From Chitinophagaceae bacterium (GTDB taxonomy: Bacteria; Bacteroidota; Bacteroidia; Chitinophagales; Chitinophagaceae): a stretch of DNA of 64,000 nucleotides. Positions 38,383-48,407 of the stretch are shown piece after piece (position 1 is the first letter of the stretch; every line of letters begins with the position of its first letter). The stretch covers positions 62,001-126,000 of the forward strand of contig JANWIJ010000062.1 of assembly GCA_025449935.1 (NCBI GenBank), written 5' to 3'. The notes beneath the pieces were generated by a model. That model was given only the letters and a program-made list of their open reading frames with translations. It made no database searches and had not been told where the DNA came from. A program made the translations under genes and the position numbers.

Positions 38383-41355
38383 ATGAAACAATTGCAAAGA
38401 TTTTTATTGTTGGTGGTCCTATTCCACTCTTCTGAGGTAATCGGGCAGCGGTGGAAGATGTTTTCAGACAGCGCTAAAATTTTCCAGCAGGAAAATCAGA
38501 ATGAAAAAGCGATTGAATATTTTATTAAAGCAAACGAAATTCTCAGACTGGATTCTGCCTGGACAGAAACCCACGGGCGAATTGCAAATACAATTGGGGG
38601 GATGTACTGGCGGAAAGGTCAATACAGGGAGGCCGGCGAGTTCGGAGAGGAAGCTTTAAAAGTCTGTGAAAGGATCCTGACAAAAGCCCATCCTTTTTAT
38701 GCCACCAGTTGTCATAATCTTGGGATGGTATACAGTACACTTGGCGATTATGATAAATCGGAAATGTATTACCTCGAAGCTAAAAAAATACGAGAGCTTT
38801 TGTTTGGTAAAAAGAACCGCGATTATGCTGCCACCTGTAATACGTTGGGTATTTTGTACAATGACATCGGGCAATACCATTTATCCGAGCAATACCTCCT
38901 GGAAGCGCAACAGTCAAACAGTGCATCGGTTGGGAAAAACAGCAGTGAGTATGCCCTGGGCCTTATAAACCTGGCCGGATTGTATAAAAAAACAGGAATT
39001 ATTGAAAAATCTGAACCCCTTTATACCGAAGCACTTGAAATCTGGAACGGGTTGAATATACCGCGGGGGCAGGAATACGCCAGCATCTGCATCAATCTTG
39101 CGAACCTGTATACGCATTTTGCCAAATTTGATAAGGCCGAAAAATTATTGTTGGAAGCCCGGCGTATACTTGGGAAAACACCCGGAACCGATCACCCGGA
39201 TTATGCAACAGGTTGTCATAGCCTGGCCGCCTTATATATGAGCAAAGGGCAGTATCAAACAGCAGAGCCTTATCTTTTTGAAGCAAGAAAAGTCTATGAG
39301 AAAGCAAATGGAAAACTTCATCCTGACTTTGCCAAAAACGCTAATGCCATCGGGGCTTTGTATTCATTTCAAAGCAGGTATGTGGATGCTGAGAAATATT
39401 TTGAGGAGTCCATGGAAATATCGGAAAAGCTATTTGGAAATGAGCACCCTGATTATGCCAGCACCTGCCATGACCTTGGCGGGTTATATGTTCGGATGGG
39501 CCGGTATGAAGAGGCCTGCACATTACTGATTGCGGCTCGGCAAATATTTGAGAAAAATTTTGGAAGTAATAATCATGATTTTATCTCAACCACTATCAAC
39601 CTGGCTAATCTATATGTCCGGCTTAATCAAATTGGCCATGCCCTGGCACTTTATAAAATAGCGTTGAGTTCACAACAAAACCTGATGGGGAGGACTTTTC
39701 TCGTCACTTCGGAGAATGAAAGGTTGACTTATTTAAAACAAACAACGGTGCTCAACGATGAAACCTTTTCTTTAATCGTTACCCGGGAGAAAGAAGTAGA
39801 TAAGAAGTTCTTGTTTGACCTGGCACTTTCCAGCCGTAATATTCTACTTACTTATTCACGTCAGCTGAGGCAAGAGATCAATAATTCCCAGGATACCGGC
39901 CTGGTCAGTAAATATAATAGCTGGATCAACCTCCGGGAAAAGATTTCCTATATTTATTCGCAACCTAAGATAAAACGGCCGGTCAATTTTGAAATCCTCG
40001 AGGAGCAGTCTGACCAATATGAAAAGGAGATCATCCGCTATTTCTCCCGGAACCGGTCTTTCAGTCAATTTTCGAATTTTACAGTCAGTGACCTGCGGAA
40101 GCACCTATTACCAGGCGAGGCGGCTATTGAATTTGTGGCATTCCGGTACAGCGATAGTACCCACCAGACCGACAGCACCTATTATATTGCTTTAATATTG
40201 AGAAAAGACAGACCTGAACCTGAACTGGTGAAATTGTTTGAGGAAAAGCAAATCAATGAATTACTGAAAGTGTATAAAGGTACCAGTGCTGGCCCCCTGC
40301 AGGCAAATTTTTTATATGCCAATAACCGGGTTAGTGAAGCTAACGGTAAATCGCTGTATGACCTGGTCTGGAAGCCATTGGAAAATAAACTAGCCGGTAT
40401 TACAAAAATATATTTTGCCCCTGCGGGTTCTTTATTCAAGGTTTCATTTGCCGCATTGCCTGCAGGTCGGCAGGGAGTTTTGAGCGACAAATATCAAATG
40501 GTGCAACTTAATACTACGGCTTCTTTGATTGATCAGCCTGCCACACCCATTTCGACTACTGACAGGCTTATTTTGTATGGAGGTGTTCAATATGATGTGG
40601 ACTCAACAAGTATGCGGTTGTCGGCTTTGAAGTCAGCAGTAAATGAAGTAGTCAGCCGGTCGATCCCGGATGACTTGTCGAGGGATGCCGTTCCTGAATT
40701 TCACTACCTCGAGGGTACTGCGAAAGAAATTACCTATATCAATAAACTGGCAGAGCAAAAAAAATATACGATTAACATGTTTGAAGGCAAGGATGCCACG
40801 GAGGAATCATTTAAGACAATGTCCGGTAAGAATTCGCCTTCGATCCTGCACATCGCCACCCACGGCTTCTTTTTTCCTGATCCTCTCAATAGCAAGCAGG
40901 ATGACAGGATGGGCGGACGTGAAGTATTCCGGCAATCAGAAAACCCGCTTATCCGTTCCGGGCTTGCATTGGCAAGCGCTAATAATGCGTGGAAAGGCAA
41001 ACCTGTAGCCGGGGTTGAAGATGGGATACTGACTGCCTATGAAGTGTCCAATATGTACTTGCCAAATACTAAACTGGCCGTTCTCTCCGCCTGTGAAACA
41101 GGATTAGGTGATATACAGGGCAGCGAAGGGGTTTATGGTTTGCAGCGTGCATTCAAAATGGCCGGGGTAGAAAACCTGGTAATGAGCCTTTGGAAAGTGC
41201 CGGACGGGGAAACGGCAGAATTCATGCAACAGTTTTATAAGAATCTTTTCGGCAAACAAACCATCCAGGACGCATTTTATAATGCACAGACAATCATGAA
41301 GAACAAGTACCGGAAGGAACCTTATAAATGGGCGGCCTGGACATTGATCAGGTAG
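38383..41355 (+). CDS. TPR-CHAT paralog 3: exported caspase-like protein
   Basis: 990 residues, starting MKQLQRFLLLVVL as in paralog 2; signal cleavage near EVIG, before Q. Nine TPRs, several of them degenerate at the usual Cys position (for example YALGLINLAGLY, FAKNANAIGALY), so its sensing arm is among the most diverged. The linker begins near residue 440. The CHAT pair is H827 and C904. A short insert-like phrase (LPAGRQGVLSD) replaces the usual LPVN..VLSD loop. It lies 34 bases after paralog 2 with a spacer resembling the one between paralogs 1 and 2 (shared ACTTAAAG), so the three-gene unit arose by tandem duplication. Confidence 0.93.
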   Translation: MKQLQRFLLLVVLFHSSEVIGQRWKMFSDSAKIFQQENQNEKAIEYFIKANEILRLDSAWTETHGRIANTIGGMYWRKGQYREAGEFGEEALKVCERILTKAHPFYATSCHNLGMVYSTLGDYDKSEMYYLEAKKIRELLFGKKNRDYAATCNTLGILYNDIGQYHLSEQYLLEAQQSNSASVGKNSSEYALGLINLAGLYKKTGIIEKSEPLYTEALEIWNGLNIPRGQEYASICINLANLYTHFAKFDKAEKLLLEARRILGKTPGTDHPDYATGCHSLAALYMSKGQYQTAEPYLFEARKVYEKANGKLHPDFAKNANAIGALYSFQSRYVDAEKYFEESMEISEKLFGNEHPDYASTCHDLGGLYVRMGRYEEACTLLIAARQIFEKNFGSNNHDFISTTINLANLYVRLNQIGHALALYKIALSSQQNLMGRTFLVTSENERLTYLKQTTVLNDETFSLIVTREKEVDKKFLFDLALSSRNILLTYSRQLRQEINNSQDTGLVSKYNSWINLREKISYIYSQPKIKRPVNFEILEEQSDQYEKEIIRYFSRNRSFSQFSNFTVSDLRKHLLPGEAAIEFVAFRYSDSTHQTDSTYYIALILRKDRPEPELVKLFEEKQINELLKVYKGTSAGPLQANFLYANNRVSEANGKSLYDLVWKPLENKLAGITKIYFAPAGSLFKVSFAALPAGRQGVLSDKYQMVQLNTTASLIDQPATPISTTDRLILYGGVQYDVDSTSMRLSALKSAVNEVVSRSIPDDLSRDAVPEFHYLEGTAKEITYINKLAEQKKYTINMFEGKDATEESFKTMSGKNSPSILHIATHGFFFPDPLNSKQDDRMGGREVFRQSENPLIRSGLALASANNAWKGKPVAGVEDGILTAYEVSNMYLPNTKLAVLSACETGLGDIQGSEGVYGLQRAFKMAGVENLVMSLWKVPDGETAEFMQQFYKNLFGKQTIQDAFYNAQTIMKNKYRKEPYKWAAWTLIR

Positions 41356-41548
41356 GAAATCTAGTTTTTTGTTTTTTTTAATCCCCGGGATTACCGGTTA
41401 CCCTGTCTATTGTTGTAACTTGTTAGCAGGATGCGCACCCTTATTATCCTTCAGTTAAAACTATCCTGTTTAGATCCGCACCCTCTGATAACCCTACCTG
41501 TTAAGTCCTGACCGTAGCTGGTAATTTTTCATCGCAAATAATCCTTTT

Positions 41549-44500
41549 ATGAAATATCTTCAAAGGGTATTGCTGGCATTGATTTTTTTAACCGGCTACA
41601 GAGTAAGCGGGCAGGAATGGAAAATCTATTCAGACAGTGCAAAAATATTTTTGGATCAGCGCAAGCCCGAAAAAGCAATTGACTATTATCTAAAAGCAAA
41701 AACAACATTACCTCCGGATTCCTCCATTACCAATACCTATGCACAAATTTGTAATACGATAGGTATATTATACAGAAACACTTTCCAATACAATAAGGCG
41801 GAACCCTTTTTTTTATCCGCAAAGGAAATCCGGGAGAAGACAGTGGGCACCGGCCATATTGATTATGCTGTTACCTGTACGGGGCTCGGCGCTTTATATA
41901 TCCAGATGGGGAAATATAAGGTTGCTATCCCTCTGTTGTCACAAGCCCGGGAAATAAGAGGAAAAACCACGGGTATGCAGGATTCCGAGTATGCAAGATG
42001 TTGTTTTCTCCTCGCGATCTGTCACAGCTACGCCGGCGATCCCCAAGAGGCTGAAAGACTTTACCTGGAATCAAAACAAATCAGGGAGTCCGTACTGGGA
42101 CGGCAACACCAGGACTATGCAGCCAGTTGCAACAGCCTGGCTATTTTATACGCGAGCACCAACCAGCTCGACAAATCAACGCCGCTGTTTGAAGAAGCAA
42201 AACAAGTAATCGAGAAATCATTGGGAAAGCAACACCCGGACTATATTGCTGTTTGTGGTAACCTGGCTGCCCTGTATGCGAAAAAAGGGCAATTCAAAAA
42301 GTCGGAAGCCCTTTTTCTTGAATTGCTTACTATTAAAGAAAAGCTGTTGGGAAAAGAGCACCCCGAGTATGCTACGAATTGCTTTAATATGGGCTCAATG
42401 TACAGGTCAATGGGTGACCTGGAAAAGACCGAGAAATACCTGCTGCTGGCTAAACAGGTATGGGAAAAATCATTGGGCAAAGAAAATTTTCACTTTGCTA
42501 CAAGTTGTAACAGCCTGTCAGTTTTGTATGCAGATATGGGTCAGTTTGATAAGGCATTACAGTGGGGACTGGAGTCCAAACAACTTCGGGAAAAACTACT
42601 GGGTAAAGCCAATATGGATTATGCCCAAAGCTGCAGTAACCTGTCTGTGTTATATCGCGAACTCGGGCAATTGGAAAACGCAGAAGCCGTCGCCATTGAA
42701 GCAAGGCAGGTGTTTGAAAAACTTACCGCGAAAAAGCAGGCTGAATATGCACAGAGTTGCACTAACCTGGCCACTGTCTATAATGATATGAACGCAATGG
42801 ATAAGGCCGGGCTACTTTATAACGAAGCAAAACAGGTAATTGAATCCGCGGTGGGGAAGAAAAATGCTGAGTACGCGGCCGCCTGTAATAACCTGGGAAG
42901 TTTTTACCGGCAAACAGGGGAGTATGATAAAGCGAAACCGCTTCTCGAGGAGGCATTGCAGGTAAAGCTTTTTGATCTTAAGGAGAAAGACCAGGTTGTG
43001 TCGGAGATTTATTATAACCTGGCCGAATTATCCCGGATGACAAAGCAATACAAAGAGGGAAATGAATATTACAGTAAGGCGCTGGCTGTACAGAATACCA
43101 ACCTGAAAAACTTGTTTCTTTTTACTTCGGAAAGGGAAAAGGAGTATTATTTAAAAAAGATAGAGCAGCTGCGGCATTCTTATTTTTCATTTTTGAAAAC
43201 CTATCCTGCTTACCCGGGATTTGCATATGACGAAGTTGTTTCAAACAGGAACCTGATTTTATCTTCTATCCGGCAGCTGCATAACCTGTTTTACCAGGCC
43301 AGTGATTCATCAGTTTCTCCTGTTTATAACGAGTGGCTGGATATTAAAGAACAACTTGCTTTTTGGTATACAAAACCAAAGGTAGAACGCCTGGGGTATG
43401 TAAAAAACCTGGAAGAGAAGGCACAGCTCCTGGAAAAGACGCTTGTTCGCAATGCGGGCGCTTTTAATCAACAGGATACAGCCAATAACTGGACATTATT
43501 GCAGGCAAACCTCAAGCCAGGCGAAGCAGCCATTGAGTTTGCTGAATTCCAGTACTATGATGGAAAAAGATGGACAGACAGTACCTACTATGCAGCGCTG
43601 ATCTTAAAAAAAGAAAACCATGAACCCCATTTTGTTTATTTATTTGAACAAAGGCAATTGGATTCACTCCTAAACTACAAAAGCAGCAGTGCAGGCCAGC
43701 ACCAGCTCAATATAACCTATGCGCCCGAAGCCGGCCCAAAGACGAAACCAATTTATGATGCCATATGGAAACCACTGGAGGAAAAACTAAACAACATCAG
43801 GACCATTTATTTTACACCCGCCGGCCTGCTGCATAAAATAGCCTTCTCAGCATTACCTGTAAACAAAACAGAAGTTTTAAGTGATAGATACCAGCTTGTT
43901 CAATTAAATACTACCGCTTCCCTTAAAAATAAATCCACAACTTCTCTGTTGGTATCCGACAATATCAGTTTATATGGAGGCGTTCAGTATGATATTGACC
44001 CGGCAACTTTAGAATTGGCGGCTTTGCGGGAACCGGAAAACGGGATGGATAACCCTTCTTTACCAGCGGATCTCTTAAGAAGCGGCACCGGTGATTTTAC
44101 TTACCTGTCAGGATCTGATAAGGAAGTAGAAAGTATTTCCAGAATAGCGTTGCAAAAAAATTTCCAGGTAAAACTTTCAGCCGGTGCGGAGGCGACAGAA
44201 GGATCGTTCAAAGCGTTAACCGGCAATAACTCACCGGCCGTCTTACATATAGCCACGCATGGTTTCTTTTTCCCGGATGCCCGCAAGAACAGGAAAGATG
44301 ACCGGACAGGGGGCGCCATCGTTTTCAGGCAATCTGATAACCCATTAATCCGTTCCGGCCTCGCATTGGCAGGAGCCAATTATGCCTGGAAAGGAAACCC
44401 GGTAAGCAGCGTCGAGGACGGAATACTGACTGCCTATGAAGTGTCAAACATGTATTTACCTAATACCAAACTGGCCGTATTATCTGCCTGTGAAACGGGA

Positions 44501-44752
44501 CTTGGGGACATACAGGGAAGTGAAGGCGTTTATGGTTTGCAACGGGCATTTAAGATGGCCGGGGTAGAAAACCTGGTGATGAGTCTTTGGAAAGTTCCGG
44601 ACGCGGAAACCGCTGAGTTTATGCAACTGTTTTATAAAAATCTATTTGCCAAACAAACCATCCAGGATGCTTTTTATAATGCGCAGGCAACCATGAAGAA
44701 CAAGTACAGGAATGAACCCTATAAATGGGCTGCCTGGACATTAATAAAATAG
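41549..44752 (+). CDS. TPR-CHAT paralog 4: exported caspase-like protein
   Basis: 1,067 residues with signal peptide MKYLQRVLLALIF (cleavage near RVSG, before Q) and eleven TPRs, the last one (VSEIYYNLAELS) atypical. The linker begins with LFLFTSEREK near residue 524. The CHAT pair is H904 and C981. Its CHAT domain is slightly the most diverged of the set around the active site: PDARKNRKDD after the His, and VSSVEDGI instead of VAGVEDGI. The 193-base spacer before it has no clear promoter or terminator; it contains two GCACCCT copies at 41432 and 41482 approximately. It may be transcribed separately from paralogs 1-3. Confidence 0.93.
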   Translation: MKYLQRVLLALIFLTGYRVSGQEWKIYSDSAKIFLDQRKPEKAIDYYLKAKTTLPPDSSITNTYAQICNTIGILYRNTFQYNKAEPFFLSAKEIREKTVGTGHIDYAVTCTGLGALYIQMGKYKVAIPLLSQAREIRGKTTGMQDSEYARCCFLLAICHSYAGDPQEAERLYLESKQIRESVLGRQHQDYAASCNSLAILYASTNQLDKSTPLFEEAKQVIEKSLGKQHPDYIAVCGNLAALYAKKGQFKKSEALFLELLTIKEKLLGKEHPEYATNCFNMGSMYRSMGDLEKTEKYLLLAKQVWEKSLGKENFHFATSCNSLSVLYADMGQFDKALQWGLESKQLREKLLGKANMDYAQSCSNLSVLYRELGQLENAEAVAIEARQVFEKLTAKKQAEYAQSCTNLATVYNDMNAMDKAGLLYNEAKQVIESAVGKKNAEYAAACNNLGSFYRQTGEYDKAKPLLEEALQVKLFDLKEKDQVVSEIYYNLAELSRMTKQYKEGNEYYSKALAVQNTNLKNLFLFTSEREKEYYLKKIEQLRHSYFSFLKTYPAYPGFAYDEVVSNRNLILSSIRQLHNLFYQASDSSVSPVYNEWLDIKEQLAFWYTKPKVERLGYVKNLEEKAQLLEKTLVRNAGAFNQQDTANNWTLLQANLKPGEAAIEFAEFQYYDGKRWTDSTYYAALILKKENHEPHFVYLFEQRQLDSLLNYKSSSAGQHQLNITYAPEAGPKTKPIYDAIWKPLEEKLNNIRTIYFTPAGLLHKIAFSALPVNKTEVLSDRYQLVQLNTTASLKNKSTTSLLVSDNISLYGGVQYDIDPATLELAALREPENGMDNPSLPADLLRSGTGDFTYLSGSDKEVESISRIALQKNFQVKLSAGAEATEGSFKALTGNNSPAVLHIATHGFFFPDARKNRKDDRTGGAIVFRQSDNPLIRSGLALAGANYAWKGNPVSSVEDGILTAYEVSNMYLPNTKLAVLSACETGLGDIQGSEGVYGLQRAFKMAGVENLVMSLWKVPDAETAEFMQLFYKNLFAKQTIQDAFYNAQATMKNKYRNEPYKWAAWTLIK

Positions 44753-44978
44753 ACCTGGCCGGGTCATTGACCCGTAAATCCATAAGGGCAATCTCTGCTT
44801 CTTCGCGGGTCAATAGCTGTCCCGGCAGGCTGAAAAATGATTTCTTCCATACCGGGGCAATTCATCCATGGCAAACAACAGCTCATACAGTAAACTGTTC
44901 CCGCGACTCCAGAGGACCGCTATTTTGGAAACCAAATAAATTTTTCGTAGCATTAGTCCCCATAATCAAATTACCGTT

Positions 44979-47900
44979 GTGAAAAACACCCCGCTAATCA
45001 TCGTTTTTTTTCTTTTGATTGTCTGCAGCCAGGCCTGGAGCCAGGAATGGAAGCGTTATATGGACAGCGCAACGCTGTTTGCAGGGCAAAAGAATAATCC
45101 AAGAGCACTTGAATATTATCTCAAAGCAAATGGGTTGCTTAAGCAGGACTCTGCCCTCACTATTACTTATTTTCTAAATAATACATTAACCGGTGACCTG
45201 TATATCACTATCGGTCAATACGTAAAAGCTGAGCCTTTTTATGTGGCCGCAAAACAAACCATCGAAAAATTGCAGGGGAAAGTAAATGCGGACTATGCCT
45301 CGAGTTGCAATAATCTCGGCTGGGTTTACCGGTTGACGGGGCAGTACGAAAAATCAGAGCTGTTGCTTATCGAAGCAAAAAATATACGGGAAAAAATATT
45401 CGGAAAAGAAAATGCAGATTATGCCACCAGTTGTAACAGGCTTGCTGTACTTTATGCCGATGCTGGTCAATATGAGGATGCAGGTCCGCTTTACAGGGAA
45501 GCAAAAGATATCAGGGAAAGGGTACTTGGTAAGGACCATCTTGATTATGCGATGAGCTGTAATAATCTCGCCATTTTTTCTGTGCTGACAGGTAAACTGC
45601 ATGAAGCAGAACCGCTTTACCTGGAAGCTAAACAAATACGGGAAAAAGCGATTGGGAAAGAGAACCCTTTATATGCAGCCAGCTGCAACAACCTCGCAGC
45701 ATTGTACCTGGACCTGGGGCAATACGGGAAAGCGGAGCCATTATACCTGGAAGCCAAATTAATCAGGGAAAAAACATTAGGAAAGGAACACCCGGATTAT
45801 GCAGCCAGTTGTGATAACCTGGCTATTTTATACCTCGACATTGGCGAATACCGGAAAGCCGAACCGCTTTATATTGAGGCCCGCCAGATACGCGAAAAAA
45901 TATTAGGCAAGCGGCACCCGGATTATGCGAGGGGATCCAACAACCTTGCTTTGTTTTACAGGAAACTTCGTCAATATGAAAAAGCTGAACCACTTCTAAT
46001 AGAAGCCCGCGAAATCTTTGGATCAGTCCTTGGCAAAGCGCATGCTTTATATGCGGCCAGCTGCAATAACCTGGGCGCTTTGTATATGGATATGGGTGAT
46101 TATGTAAAGGCCGCAACATTTTATGATGAAGCAAAGACCATATGGGCCAGTGTTCTTGGCAAAGAACATCCTGAATATGCAAAAAGTTGTAACAATCTTG
46201 CCCTGATCTACCGTCAACTTGGTCAATTTGAAAAGGCCGAACCGCTCTTTACCGAAGCCAGGCGTATCCGGGAAAAATTACTCGGCAGGGACCATCCCGA
46301 TTATGCACAGAGTTGCGACAACCTGGCTGTTTTATATACCGATATTGGTCAATGGAGTAAGGCCGCACCGCTTCATGAGGAGGCAAAGGAAATAAGAGCA
46401 AAAGTATTGGGTAACGAGCATCCAGACTATGTTGAAAGTTGCATCAACCTCGCCAATTTATACTGGAACCTTAATGATTTTAATAAAGCAAATGATTTTT
46501 ATACCACCGCTTTCAATTCACAGCAGGCCCAGACAAAAAAAATATTTCAATTTACCACCGAACCTGAAAAACAATCTTACCTGCAAAGGGTCAATGAGTT
46601 TAGAAGCTATTTTCTCTCTTATAGTTCTTCCGGTGTAACCGGTCCCGAATCCGCCTATGCTTACGCGGTATCCCTGGCCAACCGGAATTTGGTATTAACA
46701 TCTTCCCGGCAGCTCCGGCAGTCGATTTATAATACGGATGATTCATCCCTGGTCAATAAGTATAACCAGTGGAGGAATGCCCGGGAACAACTGGCTTTTT
46801 GGTATACAAAGCCAGTAAACCAGCGGACTGAGCAGTTCGGGAAAACGGAAACTAAAGCCAATGCACTGGAAAAAGAACTGGTAAACATTTCTGATAAATT
46901 CAGGAAACAGCACCAGGAGATCAGCTGGCAGGACATCCACCAGGCATTGAAGCCCGGCGAAGCAGCTATTGAGTTTTCAGCGTTCCAGTATTACAATGGC
47001 AGGCGATGGACCGACAGCATCAGGTATATCGCTATTATTCTACGGAAAGATAAACCGTTCCCGGAGCTGGTTAACCTTTTTGAGAAAAGAGAACTTGATT
47101 CACTCCTTGACTACCGGAATACAAGCCCCGGCCAGCACAAACTTTCATTCTTATATACAGCCAAAAAAAGTGATGCCCCCGGAAGTCATGGAAAATCTCT
47201 ATTTAACCTGGTCTGGCAGCCCCTTGAACAAAAGATGGAAGGGGTCAGGACCATCTATTTTTCACCGGCCGGGGAATTGTACAAGGTAGCTTTTGCGGCC
47301 TTGCCGGTAAGCATTACCCAGGTTTTAAGCGATCGTTACCGCCTGGTTCAGTTAAATACAACAGCTGCCCTGGTGGAGAAGCAACTTCCGGCTATCAACG
47401 AACCAGATAAAATTATTCTGTATGGAGGAGTACAGTATGATGTGGATTCTGCTAATATGAGACAGGCTGTTTCCGCCTATGGACAGGATGATGGAGGCAC
47501 GCGTTCCCTACCCGATACTTTTTCGAGGTACGGTGTTCCTGAATTCAACTTCCTGCAGGGCTCAGAGAAGGAAGTAAACGGTATCAGCAAACTGGCTGAG
47601 CAAATGAATTATCACGTGACAATCGCAGAGGGCCAGCATGCGACAGAAGAGTCATTTAAAATTTTATCTGGAAAAAATTCACCCGCAGCGATACATATCG
47701 CTACCCATGGATTCTTTTTCCCGGATCCTAAAAACAATAAAATAGTGGATAGGGTTGCGGGAGGTATTGGATTCAGGCAATCGGATAATCCCCTGATCCG
47801 TTCCGGGCTCGCATTGTCGGGTGCCAATAATGCCTGGAAAGGTAAACCCGTTGCTGGTGTGGAAGATGGTATTCTCACAGCATATGAAGTGTCAAATATG

Positions 47901-48200
47901 GACCTGCCCAATACCAAACTAGCCGTACTGTCAGCCTGCGAAACCGGCTTGGGAGATATACAGGGTAGTGAAGGTGTGTATGGATTGCAGCGGGCTTTTA
48001 AAATTGCCGGGGCCGAAAACCTGCTGATGAGTCTCTGGAAAGTACCCGATTTCGAAACCGCTGAATTTATGCAGCAGTTTTATAAAAACCTGTTTGCCAA
48101 ACAAACCATACCCGATGCATTTTATACTGCGCAGTCTGCTATGAAAAAAAAGTATAGAAACGATCCGTTCAAATGGGCGGCCTGGGTGCTCATCAGGTGA
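44979..48200 (+). CDS. TPR-CHAT paralog 5: exported caspase-like protein, GTG start
   Basis: 1,073 residues. Translation probably starts at a GTG (44979), which gives MKNTPLIIVFFLL and a signal peptide cleaved near AWS, before Q. It has eleven TPRs and by far the most regular array: nine of ten full units carry the SC(N/D)NLA core and most carry the IREK.LGK.HPDYA turn. The linker starts with FQFTTEPEK near residue 514. The CHAT pair is H910 and C987. Near the active site it reads AGAENLLMSLWKVPDFET, where most others have AGVENLVMSLWKVPDGET. The 226-base spacer upstream contains an inverted repeat (CGGGTCA/TGACCCG at about 44759-44773) of unknown meaning. Confidence 0.93.
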   Translation: MKNTPLIIVFFLLIVCSQAWSQEWKRYMDSATLFAGQKNNPRALEYYLKANGLLKQDSALTITYFLNNTLTGDLYITIGQYVKAEPFYVAAKQTIEKLQGKVNADYASSCNNLGWVYRLTGQYEKSELLLIEAKNIREKIFGKENADYATSCNRLAVLYADAGQYEDAGPLYREAKDIRERVLGKDHLDYAMSCNNLAIFSVLTGKLHEAEPLYLEAKQIREKAIGKENPLYAASCNNLAALYLDLGQYGKAEPLYLEAKLIREKTLGKEHPDYAASCDNLAILYLDIGEYRKAEPLYIEARQIREKILGKRHPDYARGSNNLALFYRKLRQYEKAEPLLIEAREIFGSVLGKAHALYAASCNNLGALYMDMGDYVKAATFYDEAKTIWASVLGKEHPEYAKSCNNLALIYRQLGQFEKAEPLFTEARRIREKLLGRDHPDYAQSCDNLAVLYTDIGQWSKAAPLHEEAKEIRAKVLGNEHPDYVESCINLANLYWNLNDFNKANDFYTTAFNSQQAQTKKIFQFTTEPEKQSYLQRVNEFRSYFLSYSSSGVTGPESAYAYAVSLANRNLVLTSSRQLRQSIYNTDDSSLVNKYNQWRNAREQLAFWYTKPVNQRTEQFGKTETKANALEKELVNISDKFRKQHQEISWQDIHQALKPGEAAIEFSAFQYYNGRRWTDSIRYIAIILRKDKPFPELVNLFEKRELDSLLDYRNTSPGQHKLSFLYTAKKSDAPGSHGKSLFNLVWQPLEQKMEGVRTIYFSPAGELYKVAFAALPVSITQVLSDRYRLVQLNTTAALVEKQLPAINEPDKIILYGGVQYDVDSANMRQAVSAYGQDDGGTRSLPDTFSRYGVPEFNFLQGSEKEVNGISKLAEQMNYHVTIAEGQHATEESFKILSGKNSPAAIHIATHGFFFPDPKNNKIVDRVAGGIGFRQSDNPLIRSGLALSGANNAWKGKPVAGVEDGILTAYEVSNMDLPNTKLAVLSACETGLGDIQGSEGVYGLQRAFKIAGAENLLMSLWKVPDFETAEFMQQFYKNLFAKQTIPDAFYTAQSAMKKKYRNDPFKWAAWVLIR
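45270..46480 (+). repeat. Tandem 126-bp TPR-coding repeats inside paralog 5
   Basis: Ten consecutive units of about 126 bases (42 codons) encode nearly consensus TPRs. Adjacent units share many codons, for example around the repeated ATTAGG(A/C)AA and GATTATGC(A/G) segments, which suggests recent expansion by slippage or unequal crossing-over. Confidence 0.75.
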
Positions 48201-48250
48201 TTATTGATCTTAATCCCCGGTTTTTTCAGAAAATGAAGGTGGGTATTTGG

Positions 48251-48334
48251 TAATTCAGCGGGAAAGCTTAATTTAAATTCTGTTTCCGATCCATTCCCTT
48301 CGAATACACCCGATCCACTTCACTTTGTCAAACC
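48251..48334. repeat. Upstream block shared by paralogs 6 and 7, copy 1
   Basis: This block, about 75 bases before paralog 6, aligns closely to 51811-51896 before paralog 7. It contains AAGCTTAATTTAAAT and two direct copies of CCGATCCA at 48286-48293 and 48310-48317, 24 bases apart. It could be a duplicated promoter or activator region, or just the edge of the duplicated unit. Confidence 0.7.
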
Positions 48335-48407
48335 AGGCCAGGTCAGCAGCCACCCCGACTTTTTATTGAACAAGGGGCATGGTTAATTTAATAAATCAAT
48401 CAATTAC

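Noticed and set aside
41356-41548. Terminator-like TAATCCC/GGGATTA before paralog 4
   Set aside because: The two arms leave almost no loop and the T runs lie before, not after, the repeat.
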